From CAZLMF01 sp964560565 (GTDB lineage Bacteria; Bacillota; Clostridia; Oscillospirales; Ruminococcaceae), in contig CAZLMF010000015.1 in NCBI GenBank assembly GCA_964560565.1, forward strand, positions 1-27,345: a stretch of 27,345 bases of DNA, read 5' to 3'. The notes under the pieces are model-generated. The model was not told the origin of the DNA, made no database searches, and saw only the letters and a program-made list of their open reading frames with translations. Each line of letters starts with the position of its first letter. Position 1 is the stretch's first letter. A program made the position numbers and the translations under genes. Shown here one piece after another: positions 7,967-14,598 of this stretch.

Positions 7967-8413
7967 ATGAGCATAAATAATAGTTTTGAAATAATTGAAA
8001 GACTTGCTGATATACTTAAAAGCCGTGAGCTAGGGGAATTGGAAGTTACTGATTCCGATATTTCCATTCGCTTAAAGGCTAAGGGAGAGAATATTCAGGT
8101 CACCACAGCGGCTGCTGCGCCAACAGCACAAGCCTCTGCCGCACAAGCTGTTCCTGTCGAGCTAAAGGCAGATGAGTGCGGTAATGTGATGACCTCTCCA
8201 ATAATAGGAACATTTTACTCAAGCCCTGCCCCCGGTAAGCCTGTTTTTGCCCCCATTGACAAGGCGGTTGAAAAGGGTGATGTGGTTTTCATCATTGAAA
8301 GCATGAAGCTTATGAATGAGGTGCAAAGCGATTTTAGCGGCAAGGTAGCCGAGATATATGTGAGGGACGGTCAAACAGTTGAGTTTGGTCAGCCTATTAT
8401 GCGCTTTGAATAG
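7967..8413 (+). CDS. accB: Biotin carboxyl carrier protein of acetyl-CoA carboxylase
   Basis: Carries the biotin that shuttles carboxyl groups from AccC to AccAD. The 148-residue protein has three parts: an N-terminal helical region (1-45), a short Ala/Pro/Gln-rich linker (about 48-64), and a lipoyl/biotinyl barrel (about 72-148). The barrel begins TSPIIGTFYSSPAPG and holds the modified Lys114 in ESMKLMNEV. BCCPs commonly have EAMK at this site; Ser for Ala is a mild variant. The TSPIIGTFYSSP segment matches the thumb found in true acetyl-CoA carboxylase BCCPs, rather than carriers of decarboxylases. It lies 11 bases after fabF. Confidence 0.96.
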   Translation: MSINNSFEIIERLADILKSRELGELEVTDSDISIRLKAKGENIQVTTAAAAPTAQASAAQAVPVELKADECGNVMTSPIIGTFYSSPAPGKPVFAPIDKAVEKGDVVFIIESMKLMNEVQSDFSGKVAEIYVRDGQTVEFGQPIMRFE

Positions 8414-8434
8414 TCAAAGAGGGAAGGAAAAATT

Positions 8435-8866
8435 ATGGCAACGCTTAACAGAGAACAGATTATGGAAGTTATACCCCATCGTGACCCGTTTCTGCTCATA
8501 GATGAGGTTACTGAACTTGAGCCGGGTGTGCGAGTTGTGGCAAAGAAATATCTTAAACCCGATGAAATATGGTTTAAAGGGCATTTCCCAGGTATGCCTG
8601 TTCAGCCCGGAGTGCTGATGATTGAAATGCTTGCTCAGGCAGGCGCGGTGTGCGCTCTTTCATTGCCTGAAAATAAGGGGAAAATCGCATTCTTTGCAGG
8701 GATTGAGAAAGCTAAATTCCGCCGTAATGTCCTCCCGGGTGAAACCTTAACCCTAGAGGTTGAAATCATCAAGACCAGAGGAAAAATAGGCTGGGGCAAG
8801 GCGGTTGCATCAGTTGACGGCGAACGTGCGGTAACAACTGAAATAAGCTTTGTGCTGGGAGAGTAG
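8435..8866 (+). CDS. fabZ: 3-hydroxyacyl-ACP dehydratase
   Basis: Dehydrates 3-hydroxyacyl-ACP to trans-2-enoyl-ACP. This is a hotdog-fold protein of 143 residues with HRDPFLLIDEV (15-25) and the active-site segment GHFPGMPVQPGVLMIE, containing His50 and Glu64. The glutamate rather than aspartate at position 64 is the FabZ form, as opposed to FabA, and length and operon position also fit FabZ. Because FabZ enzymes can include isomerase variants (as with enterococcal FabN), a role in unsaturated fatty-acid formation cannot be ruled out; no separate FabM-like or FabN-like gene is in the window. It sits between accB and accC, a common Firmicutes order. Confidence 0.96.
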   Translation: MATLNREQIMEVIPHRDPFLLIDEVTELEPGVRVVAKKYLKPDEIWFKGHFPGMPVQPGVLMIEMLAQAGAVCALSLPENKGKIAFFAGIEKAKFRRNVLPGETLTLEVEIIKTRGKIGWGKAVASVDGERAVTTEISFVLGE

Positions 8867-8868
8867 AA

Positions 8869-10212
8869 ATGTTCAATAAAGTACTTATTGCTAACCGTGG
8901 AGAAATTGCGGTTAGGATTATTCGTGCCTGCCGTGAGCTTGGAATACGCTCTGTTGCGGTGTATTCCACCGCCGACAGCGGCTCTTTGCATGTTCAGCTT
9001 GCGGATGAGGCGATATGCATAGGCCCCCCTGCGACTAAAGACAGCTACCTAAACTCAAAGGCGATTCTAACTGCTTGCGAGATGACAGGCGCTAATGCGA
9101 TACATCCAGGGTTTGGGTTCTTGTCGGAGAATGCCGCTTTTGCAAGGCTATGTGAGCGCTGTGGAGTGACCTTTATAGGGCCGTCTCCTGAAAGCATGGA
9201 GCTTATGGGGGATAAGGCGCAGGCTAAGGCGACTATGATCGCCGCAGGAGTACCTGTTATACCCGGCTCTAAGGGCATTATAACCTCCGCTGAGCAGGCA
9301 AAGCAGGAAGCAGACTTAGTGGGCTACCCTGTTATGGTAAAGGCAAGCGCAGGAGGCGGCGGCAGAGGAATTAGGATTGCCGCAAACCCACAGGAGCTCG
9401 AAGTGGCGGTAGTTGCCGCTGCACAGGAGGCAAAGTCCTTCTTTGGCGATGATAGTGTGTACATTGAAAAATTTATCAAAGATCCCCGCCATATAGAAGT
9501 GCAGCTGCTTGCTGATAAGCATGGGAATGTGATTCATTTAGGGGAGCGTGACTGCTCACTTCAAAGGCGCAACCAAAAGGTGATTGAGGAAAGTCCAAGC
9601 CCTATTATGACCGCAGAATTGCGTGATAAAATGGGTGAGGCGGCTGTAAAAGCTGCTAAGGCGTGTAATTATTTCAGCGCAGGCACGATTGAATTTCTGG
9701 TTGATAGCGACAATAACTTCTACTTCATGGAGATGAATACACGAATACAGGTGGAGCATCCTGTTACGGAGTTTGTAACGGGCATTGACCTTGTGAAATG
9801 GCAGATATTGATTGCAGCAGGTCAAGAGCTAACTATAAAACAAGAGGATGTTAAGTTGACAGGTCACGCAATCGAGTGTAGAATAAATGCTGAAAATCCG
9901 AAGCTTGGATTTCGCCCTTCCCCGGGGCAGATAAATGCACTGCATTTACCCGGAGGGCCTGGGATACGGATTGACAGTGCAGTGTATCAAGGGTGTGTTA
10001 TTACGCCCCACTATGACAGCATGGTTGCAAAGCTTATAGTTTATGCTCCCACCAGAAAAGATGCAATTGCAAAGATGAAGGGTGCATTGTGCGAGTTTTT
10101 GGTGAGCGGTGTTGATACAAATATTGATTTTCAGCTTAATATAATAAAGGATCCCGATTTTGAGCAGGGTAACTATGATATTGGTTTCCTTGCCCGTAAG
10201 GACCTAACGTAA
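8869..10212 (+). CDS. accC: Biotin carboxylase subunit of acetyl-CoA carboxylase
   Basis: ATP-dependent carboxylation of biotin on AccB, using bicarbonate. The 447-residue ATP-grasp protein starts MFNKVLIANRGEIAVRI and has the glycine loop KASAGGGGRGIRIA, then HIEVQLLADKHGN, ERDCSLQRRNQKVIEE and MEMNTRIQVEHPVTE with the catalytic Glu and Arg residues, and a C-terminal domain from about residue 330. Its length is that of the stand-alone subunit, so it is not part of pyruvate carboxylase or a fused acyl-CoA carboxylase. Only two bases separate it from fabZ, which points to coupled translation. Confidence 0.97.
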   Translation: MFNKVLIANRGEIAVRIIRACRELGIRSVAVYSTADSGSLHVQLADEAICIGPPATKDSYLNSKAILTACEMTGANAIHPGFGFLSENAAFARLCERCGVTFIGPSPESMELMGDKAQAKATMIAAGVPVIPGSKGIITSAEQAKQEADLVGYPVMVKASAGGGGRGIRIAANPQELEVAVVAAAQEAKSFFGDDSVYIEKFIKDPRHIEVQLLADKHGNVIHLGERDCSLQRRNQKVIEESPSPIMTAELRDKMGEAAVKAAKACNYFSAGTIEFLVDSDNNFYFMEMNTRIQVEHPVTEFVTGIDLVKWQILIAAGQELTIKQEDVKLTGHAIECRINAENPKLGFRPSPGQINALHLPGGPGIRIDSAVYQGCVITPHYDSMVAKLIVYAPTRKDAIAKMKGALCEFLVSGVDTNIDFQLNIIKDPDFEQGNYDIGFLARKDLT

Positions 10213-10225
10213 GGAGTGGTAAGCA

Positions 10226-11128
10226 TTGCTTGATGATTTGTTTAAGGTTATGAGAAAGCGGCTAAATGACGATGAGCAAAAGCCTGAGGCAAAGTCTGAT
10301 GCTAAGGCTGACGATATAAGCGGAGTTGAAATACCCGAGGATTTACTGTTTAAGTGCCCAAGATGCACAGCGGTATTGTTCATGGAGGAGTTTTCTAACC
10401 GTCACAAGGTATGCCCAAGCTGTAACTACCATTCTAGGCTTACCTATGTCGAAAGGCTTGCAATTACCTGCGATAAGGGTAGCTTTACAGAGTATGACAA
10501 GACGCTGAGGAGCTTAAACCCTATTGATTTTCCCGACTATGAAAAAAAGGTTGCTGACCTTGAAACCAAGTATGATATAAAGGATGCAGTTGTCACAGGG
10601 GAATGCACAATACGTGGCTATCGCACTTGCATTGCGATTATGGACACACGTTTTATGATGGGCTCAATGGGAAGTGTTGTGGGAGAGAAGCTTGCAAGGC
10701 TTTTTGAAGCCGCAACAGAATTCAAGATGCCTGTGGTGGTGTTTGCCGCATCTGGGGGCGCAAGAATGCAGGAGGGAATTGTTTCACTTATGCAGATGGC
10801 TAAAACTTCAGGGGCAGTTGCAAAGCATAGCGAGGCAGGACTGCTTTATATAACAGTACTTACCGACCCGACAACAGGAGGCGTTACAGCATCATTTGCG
10901 TCCCTTGGGGATATAATAATTGCAGAACCTAAGGTGCTTGTGGGCTTTGCGGGCAGGCGTGTAATTGAGGATACCATAAGGCAAAGACTGCCCGATGACT
11001 TCCAATCGGCAGAGTTTATGCAGGATGTGGGCTTTGTAGATAGCATAGTCGAGCGCAAGAAGATGAGGAAGGCACTTTCCACGTTGTTAAAGCTCCACGG
11101 AGTTCCAAAGGAGGTTGGTGAAATATGA
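10226..11128 (+). CDS. accD: Acetyl-CoA carboxylase carboxyltransferase, beta subunit
   Basis: With AccA it moves the carboxyl group from biotin to acetyl-CoA to give malonyl-CoA. The 300-residue protein opens with a short charged tail, then a four-cysteine zinc ribbon: Cys44, Cys47, Cys63 and Cys66 in two CPxC pairs. A crotonase-fold domain follows with GARMQEGIVSLMQMAKT and TVLTDPTTGGVTASFA. The start is TTG 10226, nine bases after AAGGAG, giving the usual N-terminus MLDDLFKVMRKR. The stop overlaps the accA start as ATGA, matching the one-to-one need for the two subunits. Confidence 0.96.
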   Translation: MLDDLFKVMRKRLNDDEQKPEAKSDAKADDISGVEIPEDLLFKCPRCTAVLFMEEFSNRHKVCPSCNYHSRLTYVERLAITCDKGSFTEYDKTLRSLNPIDFPDYEKKVADLETKYDIKDAVVTGECTIRGYRTCIAIMDTRFMMGSMGSVVGEKLARLFEAATEFKMPVVVFAASGGARMQEGIVSLMQMAKTSGAVAKHSEAGLLYITVLTDPTTGGVTASFASLGDIIIAEPKVLVGFAGRRVIEDTIRQRLPDDFQSAEFMQDVGFVDSIVERKKMRKALSTLLKLHGVPKEVGEI

Positions 11129-11928
11129 GCAACCTTACTGCATACGAGAGGTTGGAGCTTGTCCGAAATAAGGAACGCCCCACCATTAAAGACTATATCC
11201 CAATGATTTTTGATATATTTATAGAAATGCACGGTGACCGCCAGTGCGGAGATGACGGCGCTATTATCGGTGGAATTGCGACACTAAACGGAAAGCCTGT
11301 TACGGTTATTGCTCAGGTAAAGGGACGCAACCTCGAGGAAAATAAGCGCTCAAACTTTGCGATGGCACATCCTGAGGGTTATCGCAAGGCATTGCGTCTT
11401 GCAAAGCAGGCGGAGAAGTTCCATCGCCCTGTAATATGCTTTATTGACACTCCAGGCGCATTTTGCGGAGTGGAAGCGGAAAAACGTGGTCAGGGTGAAG
11501 CTATCGCTCGTAATCTGTACGAGTTTATGCTGCTTAAAACGCCGATTATTTCAGTGGTTCTAGGCGAGGGGGGCAGCGGCGGAGCTCTTGCCCTTGGGGT
11601 ATGCGATGAGCTTGCAATGCTTGAGAATGCGCTTTACTCGGTTATATCCCCCAGAGGCTTTGCGTCGATACTATGGAAGGACGCATCAAGGGAGAAGGAA
11701 GCGTGCAACCTTTTGAAGGTAACGGCGGAGGATTTGGTGGAGTTAAATGTGGCAGAAAAAATAATTGCAGAGCCTGATGGGGGCAGTCATATCAACCGCA
11801 CAGGCACCGCAAGGAACATTTCAGAATATTTAATTGAAACAATTGAAAAATATTGTGAAATAGATATTGCAACTTTGCTGGATAACCGCTATAATAAATT
11901 CAGGAAAATAGGAATGTTCGAAGAATAA
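11125..11928 (+). CDS. accA: Acetyl-CoA carboxylase carboxyltransferase, alpha subunit
   Basis: Partner of AccD in the carboxyltransferase; this subunit lines the biotin pocket. It is 267 residues, shorter than the roughly 319 of the E. coli protein because most of the N-terminal helical extension is absent, as in many clostridial forms. Family motifs are MHGDRQCGDDGAIIGGIA, PEGYRKALRLAKQAEKF, FIDTPGAFCGVEAEKRGQ and LGEGGSGGALALGV. The paired glycines of the last motif form the oxyanion site. Translation is coupled to accD through a four-base overlap. The next gene, acpP, follows after 66 bases. Confidence 0.96.
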   Translation: MSNLTAYERLELVRNKERPTIKDYIPMIFDIFIEMHGDRQCGDDGAIIGGIATLNGKPVTVIAQVKGRNLEENKRSNFAMAHPEGYRKALRLAKQAEKFHRPVICFIDTPGAFCGVEAEKRGQGEAIARNLYEFMLLKTPIISVVLGEGGSGGALALGVCDELAMLENALYSVISPRGFASILWKDASREKEACNLLKVTAEDLVELNVAEKIIAEPDGGSHINRTGTARNISEYLIETIEKYCEIDIATLLDNRYNKFRKIGMFEE

Positions 11929-11931
11929 TGG

Positions 11932-11959
11932 TTATAATGTGTCATCATGCACACTATAA
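11932..11959. repeat. Imperfect palindrome in the accA-acpP gap
   Basis: TTATAATGTG at 11932-11941 pairs with CACACTATAA at 11950-11959 around an eight-base loop, with a single A-C mismatch. It has no U-run, so it is not a standard terminator. It could be an mRNA hairpin that sets the high acpP to accA ratio by protecting or processing the message, or an operator. Both arms contain TATAAT, but neither has a clear -35 partner. Confidence 0.5.
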
Positions 11960-11994
11960 TATAAATGCTAGAGTTCTGACGGGAGGGAATAAAA

Positions 11995-12222
11995 ATGGTA
12001 TTTGAAAAGGTTAAGTCCATCGTTGTTGACCAGCTTGACGTTGATGAGGGAAAAGTAACAATGAACGCGTCTATCGTTGATGACCTTAATGCTGATTCGT
12101 TGGACGTTGTTGACTTGATAATGTCCTTTGAGGAGGAATTCGACATCGAATTTCCAGACGAGCAGGTTGAGAATGTAAAGACTATCGGTGATATAGTCAA
12201 GTATATCGAGGACACTATTTAG
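11995..12222 (+). CDS. acpP: Acyl carrier protein
   Basis: Small acidic carrier that holds growing acyl chains on 4'-phosphopantetheine. The product has 75 residues. The attachment Ser35 lies in DDLNADSLDVVDLIMSFEEE, the canonical helix II start, and helix IV is KTIGDIVKYIEDTI. It starts at ATG 11995 after GGGAGGGAAT. In many Firmicutes acpP lies near fabH or fabD; here it is last in the carboxylase end of the operon, separated from accA by a palindrome and followed at once by a strong terminator. That suits a short, stable, abundant 3' message. The context and DSL motif favour fatty-acid ACP over a polyketide carrier. Confidence 0.96.
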   Translation: MVFEKVKSIVVDQLDVDEGKVTMNASIVDDLNADSLDVVDLIMSFEEEFDIEFPDEQVENVKTIGDIVKYIEDTI

Positions 12223-12240
12223 TTTTTGCTTAATATTTAT

Positions 12241-12275
12241 AAAAGGAAGGGAGTATTACTCCCTTCCTTTTATTA
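12241..12275 (+). terminator. Strong intrinsic terminator after acpP
   Basis: AAAAGGAAGGGAG at 12241-12253 and CTCCCTTCCTTTT at 12259-12271 form a perfect 13-bp stem with a TATTA loop. The T-rich 3' arm runs on into TATTATA. It closes the fatty-acid transcript and insulates proS. Confidence 0.92.
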
Positions 12276-12303
12276 TACAAATCTTTAAGCACAACGTTTT
12301 ATC

Positions 12304-12332
12304 TTGCAAAATAGTATTCTATATTATATAAT
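12304..12332 (+). promoter_or_regulatory. proS promoter
   Basis: TTGCAA at 12304-12309 and a perfect TATAAT at 12327-12332 are separated by 17 bases, predicting a start near 12339 and a leader of about 25 nt. The leader is too short for a T-box riboswitch, and none is seen. Confidence 0.8.
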
Positions 12333-12363
12333 GGTATGCAGAAACAACAAGGGAGAGGAAAGT

Positions 12364-13806
12364 ATGGCAGAGCAAGGCAGCAAGAAAAAGGTTGAGGCGA
12401 TTACCTCACGCAGTGAGGATTTTGCCCAGTGGTATACCGACATAGTGAAAAAGGCGGATTTAATCGACTATTCAAGCGTCAAGGGCTGTATGGTCATCCG
12501 TCCTTATGGCTATGCGATTTGGGAGAATATACAGAAAACCCTCGACGCTATGTTTAAGGCTACAGGGCATGAAAACGTGTATATGCCAATGTTTATCCCC
12601 GAGAGCCTGCTTAATAAGGAAAAGGAGCATGTGGAGGGTTTTGCGCCGGAGGTTGCATGGGTGACCCATGGCGGCAGTGAGCGCTTAAATGAAAGACTTT
12701 GTGTGCGCCCCACCTCCGAAACCTTATTTTGCGAGCACTATGCTAATATAATTCATTCCTATCGTGACTTACCAAAACTGTATAACCAGTGGTGCAGCGT
12801 AGTGCGCTGGGAGAAGGAAACACGTCCGTTCCTGCGCTCAAGGGAGTTCTTGTGGCAGGAGGGGCATACCATGCATGAAACCGAACAGGAGGCATGGGAG
12901 GAAACCGAGCGCATGCTTGGGGTATATGCGCAGTTTTGCGAGGAAACCCTTGCTATGCCTGTTATAAAGGGCAGAAAGACCGATAAAGAGAAGTTTGCAG
13001 GCGCAGTGGCGACTTACACCGTTGAGGCTATGATGCACGATGGGCGTGCCTTACAGGCTGGAACCTCCCACTACTTTGGAGACGGCTTTGCAAAGGCGTT
13101 CGATATAACCTTCACAGGACGTGACAACGTTCTCCATTATCCGCACCAGACTTCATGGGGTGTTTCAACTCGTCTAATCGGCGGAATAATCATGACTCAC
13201 GGCGATGATAACGGGCTTGTATTGCCTCCGAACATTGCGCCAATTCAGGTTGTAATTGTGCCGGTTGCACAGCACAAGGAGGGCGTACTCGAGAAAGCTT
13301 CCGAGCTTGCTGATAAGCTTTCTGGTAAAGTGCGCGTTAAGCTTGATGACAGCGACAACTCCGCAGGCTGGAAGTTTGCACAATATGAGATGAAGGGCGT
13401 TCCCCTAAGGCTTGAGATTGGCCCTCGTGATATTGAAAATGGCAAGTGTGTCATTGCAAGGCGTGATAGCGGCGAAAAGATTGAGGTTGCCCTTGATGAT
13501 ATTGAGGCAGTAGTCGAGGAAATGCTAGCAAAAGTTCAGCAGTCCATGTTTGATACTGCACTTGCTAACCGTGAGGAGCATACAAGCGTTGCAAAGAGCC
13601 TTGATGAGCTGAAAAGCTCCATAGAGTCAAGCGTTGGCTTTATAAAGGCTATGTGGTGCGGTGATGTAGCTTGCGAGGAAAAGCTCAAGGAGGAGGCAGC
13701 TGTGTCTTCACGCTGTATGCCTTTAGAGCAGGAAAACCACGGCGAAGCTTGCGTATGCTGCGGCAAGAAAGCGGAGTCGATGGTAATTTGGGGTAAATCC
13801 TATTAA
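12364..13806 (+). CDS. proS: Prolyl-tRNA synthetase, archaeal/eukaryal-like short type
   Basis: Charges tRNA-Pro with proline. From ATG 12364 it is 480 residues, far shorter than the roughly 570-residue bacterial type that carries an editing insertion between motifs 2 and 3. Class II motifs are RPTSETLFCEHYANII, then RWEKETRPFLRSREFLWQEG (motif 2) and GVSTRLIGG with GLVLPP (motif 3). A C-terminal zinc-type domain has Cys432, Cys437, Cys463 and Cys466, and the chain ends in tyrosine, as in Thermus and archaeal ProRS. The frame extends upstream to TTG 12304, but that codon is the -35 box; GGGAGAGG before ATG 12364 sets the start. With no editing insertion, clearing of Ala-tRNA-Pro would need a separate YbaK/ProX-type protein, not present here. 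Confidence 0.96.
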   Translation: MAEQGSKKKVEAITSRSEDFAQWYTDIVKKADLIDYSSVKGCMVIRPYGYAIWENIQKTLDAMFKATGHENVYMPMFIPESLLNKEKEHVEGFAPEVAWVTHGGSERLNERLCVRPTSETLFCEHYANIIHSYRDLPKLYNQWCSVVRWEKETRPFLRSREFLWQEGHTMHETEQEAWEETERMLGVYAQFCEETLAMPVIKGRKTDKEKFAGAVATYTVEAMMHDGRALQAGTSHYFGDGFAKAFDITFTGRDNVLHYPHQTSWGVSTRLIGGIIMTHGDDNGLVLPPNIAPIQVVIVPVAQHKEGVLEKASELADKLSGKVRVKLDDSDNSAGWKFAQYEMKGVPLRLEIGPRDIENGKCVIARRDSGEKIEVALDDIEAVVEEMLAKVQQSMFDTALANREEHTSVAKSLDELKSSIESSVGFIKAMWCGDVACEEKLKEEAAVSSRCMPLEQENHGEACVCCGKKAESMVIWGKSY

Positions 13807-13830
13807 AGCGTTATAGAATTATGATGTTTG

Positions 13831-13861
13831 CTGCTAATTGTGCAACATGCACAATTAGCGG
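13831..13861. repeat. Perfect inverted repeat downstream of proS, possible terminator
   Basis: GCTAATTGTGCA at 13833-13844 and TGCACAATTAGC at 13848-13859 are exact reverse complements around a three-base ACA; a G-U and a C-G pair extend the stem to 14 bp. No U-tract follows, so it is not a textbook intrinsic terminator. It may stop proS transcripts less cleanly, protect their 3' ends, or serve as a protein-binding palindrome ahead of the ribosomal promoter. Confidence 0.6.
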
Positions 13862-13896
13862 CGACTATATTCTACATATTCAACATGAAAAAAAGC

Positions 13897-13926
13897 TTGC
13901 TAATAGTGGGAATGGTATAGTATAAT
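13897..13926 (+). promoter_or_regulatory. Promoter of the S10 ribosomal protein operon
   Basis: TTGCTA at 13897-13902 and a perfect TATAAT at 13921-13926 are 18 bases apart, predicting a start near 13933. It is the only convincing promoter seen in front of the long rpsJ-to-rpsK gene run. Confidence 0.7.
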
Positions 13927-13930
13927 AGTT

Positions 13931-14206
13931 AAGCGTGACTGCGACAAGTATGCGAAGAAGCCGGAGGTTGCCGCTATCTATAGTGGGTTTTTCGGTGGAG
14001 TATGTCCAACACGATTTGGGCGACAGTTACATTACGCGAAGCTTTTTGCCCGCGATATTGCGGTTTTTTTGATGAGTAAGTTCGGAACACACGGCACAGT
14101 GTGAGGGTGAAAGCTTAGTAATGCAAAACAAGTCCCATAAAAGAGCGCTTAAATATCGAATCTATCGACATTTCTGCGCAAGATATTTTAATTAGGAGGG
14201 ATTGCA
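13931..14206 (+). ncRNA. Structured 5' leader of the S10 operon
   Basis: About 270 nt separate the predicted transcription start from rpsJ, far more than a ribosome site needs. Pairing can be drawn by eye. A closing stem is formed by AAGC 13931-13934 with GCTT 14041-14044 and GTGACTG 13935-13941 with CAGTTAC 14024-14030. Inside lie GCCG 13960-13963 with CGGT 13993-13996, and CCGCTA 13971-13976 with TAGTGG 13981-13986 around a TCTA loop. A terminator-like hairpin follows at 14050-14070. Near the ribosome site, TTAAATATC 14149-14157 can pair with GATATTTTAA 14182-14191. In E. coli, L4 binds the S10 leader and represses the operon; a ribosomal-protein-binding leader is the natural guess here, but the ligand is unknown. 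Confidence 0.55.
14050..14070 (+). terminator. Attenuator-like hairpin in the S10 leader
   Basis: CCGCG at 14050-14054 pairs with TGCGG at 14059-14063 (one G-U) around ATAT and is followed directly by seven T bases, 14064-14070. The stem is short, so termination would probably be partial. An alternative pairing of CGCG 14035-14038 with CGCG 14051-14054 would break it, giving a possible antiterminator. Confidence 0.5.
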
Positions 14207-14518
14207 GTGGCAGTCAAGGAAAAAATCAGAATCAAAGTCAAGGGCTATGAGCACGCAGTGGTTGACAAGGCGGCAGCAAAGATAGTAGAGACAGCTAAGC
14301 GCACAGGCGCAAGGGTTTCCGGTCCTATTCCGCTACCAACCAGCAAGGAAATAATCACCGTTTTGCGCGCTGTTCATAAGGACAAGGATAGCCGTGAGCA
14401 GTTTGAGCAGAGGACACATAAGCGTTTAATCGACGTTATTCGTCCTACCAACAAAACTGCTGAGGCTCTTCAGAACCTTGAGCTTCCTGCAGGCGTCGAA
14501 ATCACAATGGAATTTTAG
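14207..14518 (+). CDS. rpsJ: 30S ribosomal protein S10
   Basis: Small-subunit head protein, and in other bacteria also the NusB (NusE) partner in transcription antitermination. The 103-residue length is standard. RTGARVSGPIPLPT near residues 33-46 and the long loop with HKRLIDVIRPT are family hallmarks. The start is GTG 14207, six bases after AGGAGGG at 14194-14200. It is the first gene of the operon and follows the structured leader. The str-operon genes (rpsL, rpsG, fusA, tuf) that often precede it are absent; proS is the upstream neighbour. Confidence 0.97.
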   Translation: MAVKEKIRIKVKGYEHAVVDKAAAKIVETAKRTGARVSGPIPLPTSKEIITVLRAVHKDKDSREQFEQRTHKRLIDVIRPTNKTAEALQNLELPAGVEITMEF

Positions 14519-14524
14519 CTTTTG

Positions 14525-14572
14525 CTTGAATTCGTAGCGATTCGCTGGCAGGTCAAGTTGGCGGAAGCCAAC
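14525..14572 (+). other. Two adjacent hairpins between rpsJ and rplC
   Basis: This gap of 80 bases is long for the operon. CTTGA 14525-14529 pairs with TCAAG 14553-14557, enclosing AGCG 14536-14539 and CGCT 14543-14546. A second hairpin has GTTGGC 14557-14562 and GCCAAC 14567-14572 around a GGAA tetraloop of the GNRA class. The base at 14557 is shared, so the stems may stack or compete. No U-run is present. A role in L3 translation control or mRNA processing is inference only. Confidence 0.5.
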
Positions 14573-14598
14573 CAATAACCAAACAGGAGGAATAAATT

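Noticed and set aside
12223..12363. Possible T-box riboswitch before proS
   Set aside because: The promoter at 12304-12332 leaves only about 25 nt of leader, and the hairpin upstream is the acpP terminator. No T-box consensus was found.
12304..12363. Twenty-codon N-terminal extension of ProRS
   Set aside because: Its TTG start is the -35 box of the promoter; GGGAGAGG and the family N-terminus favour ATG 12364.
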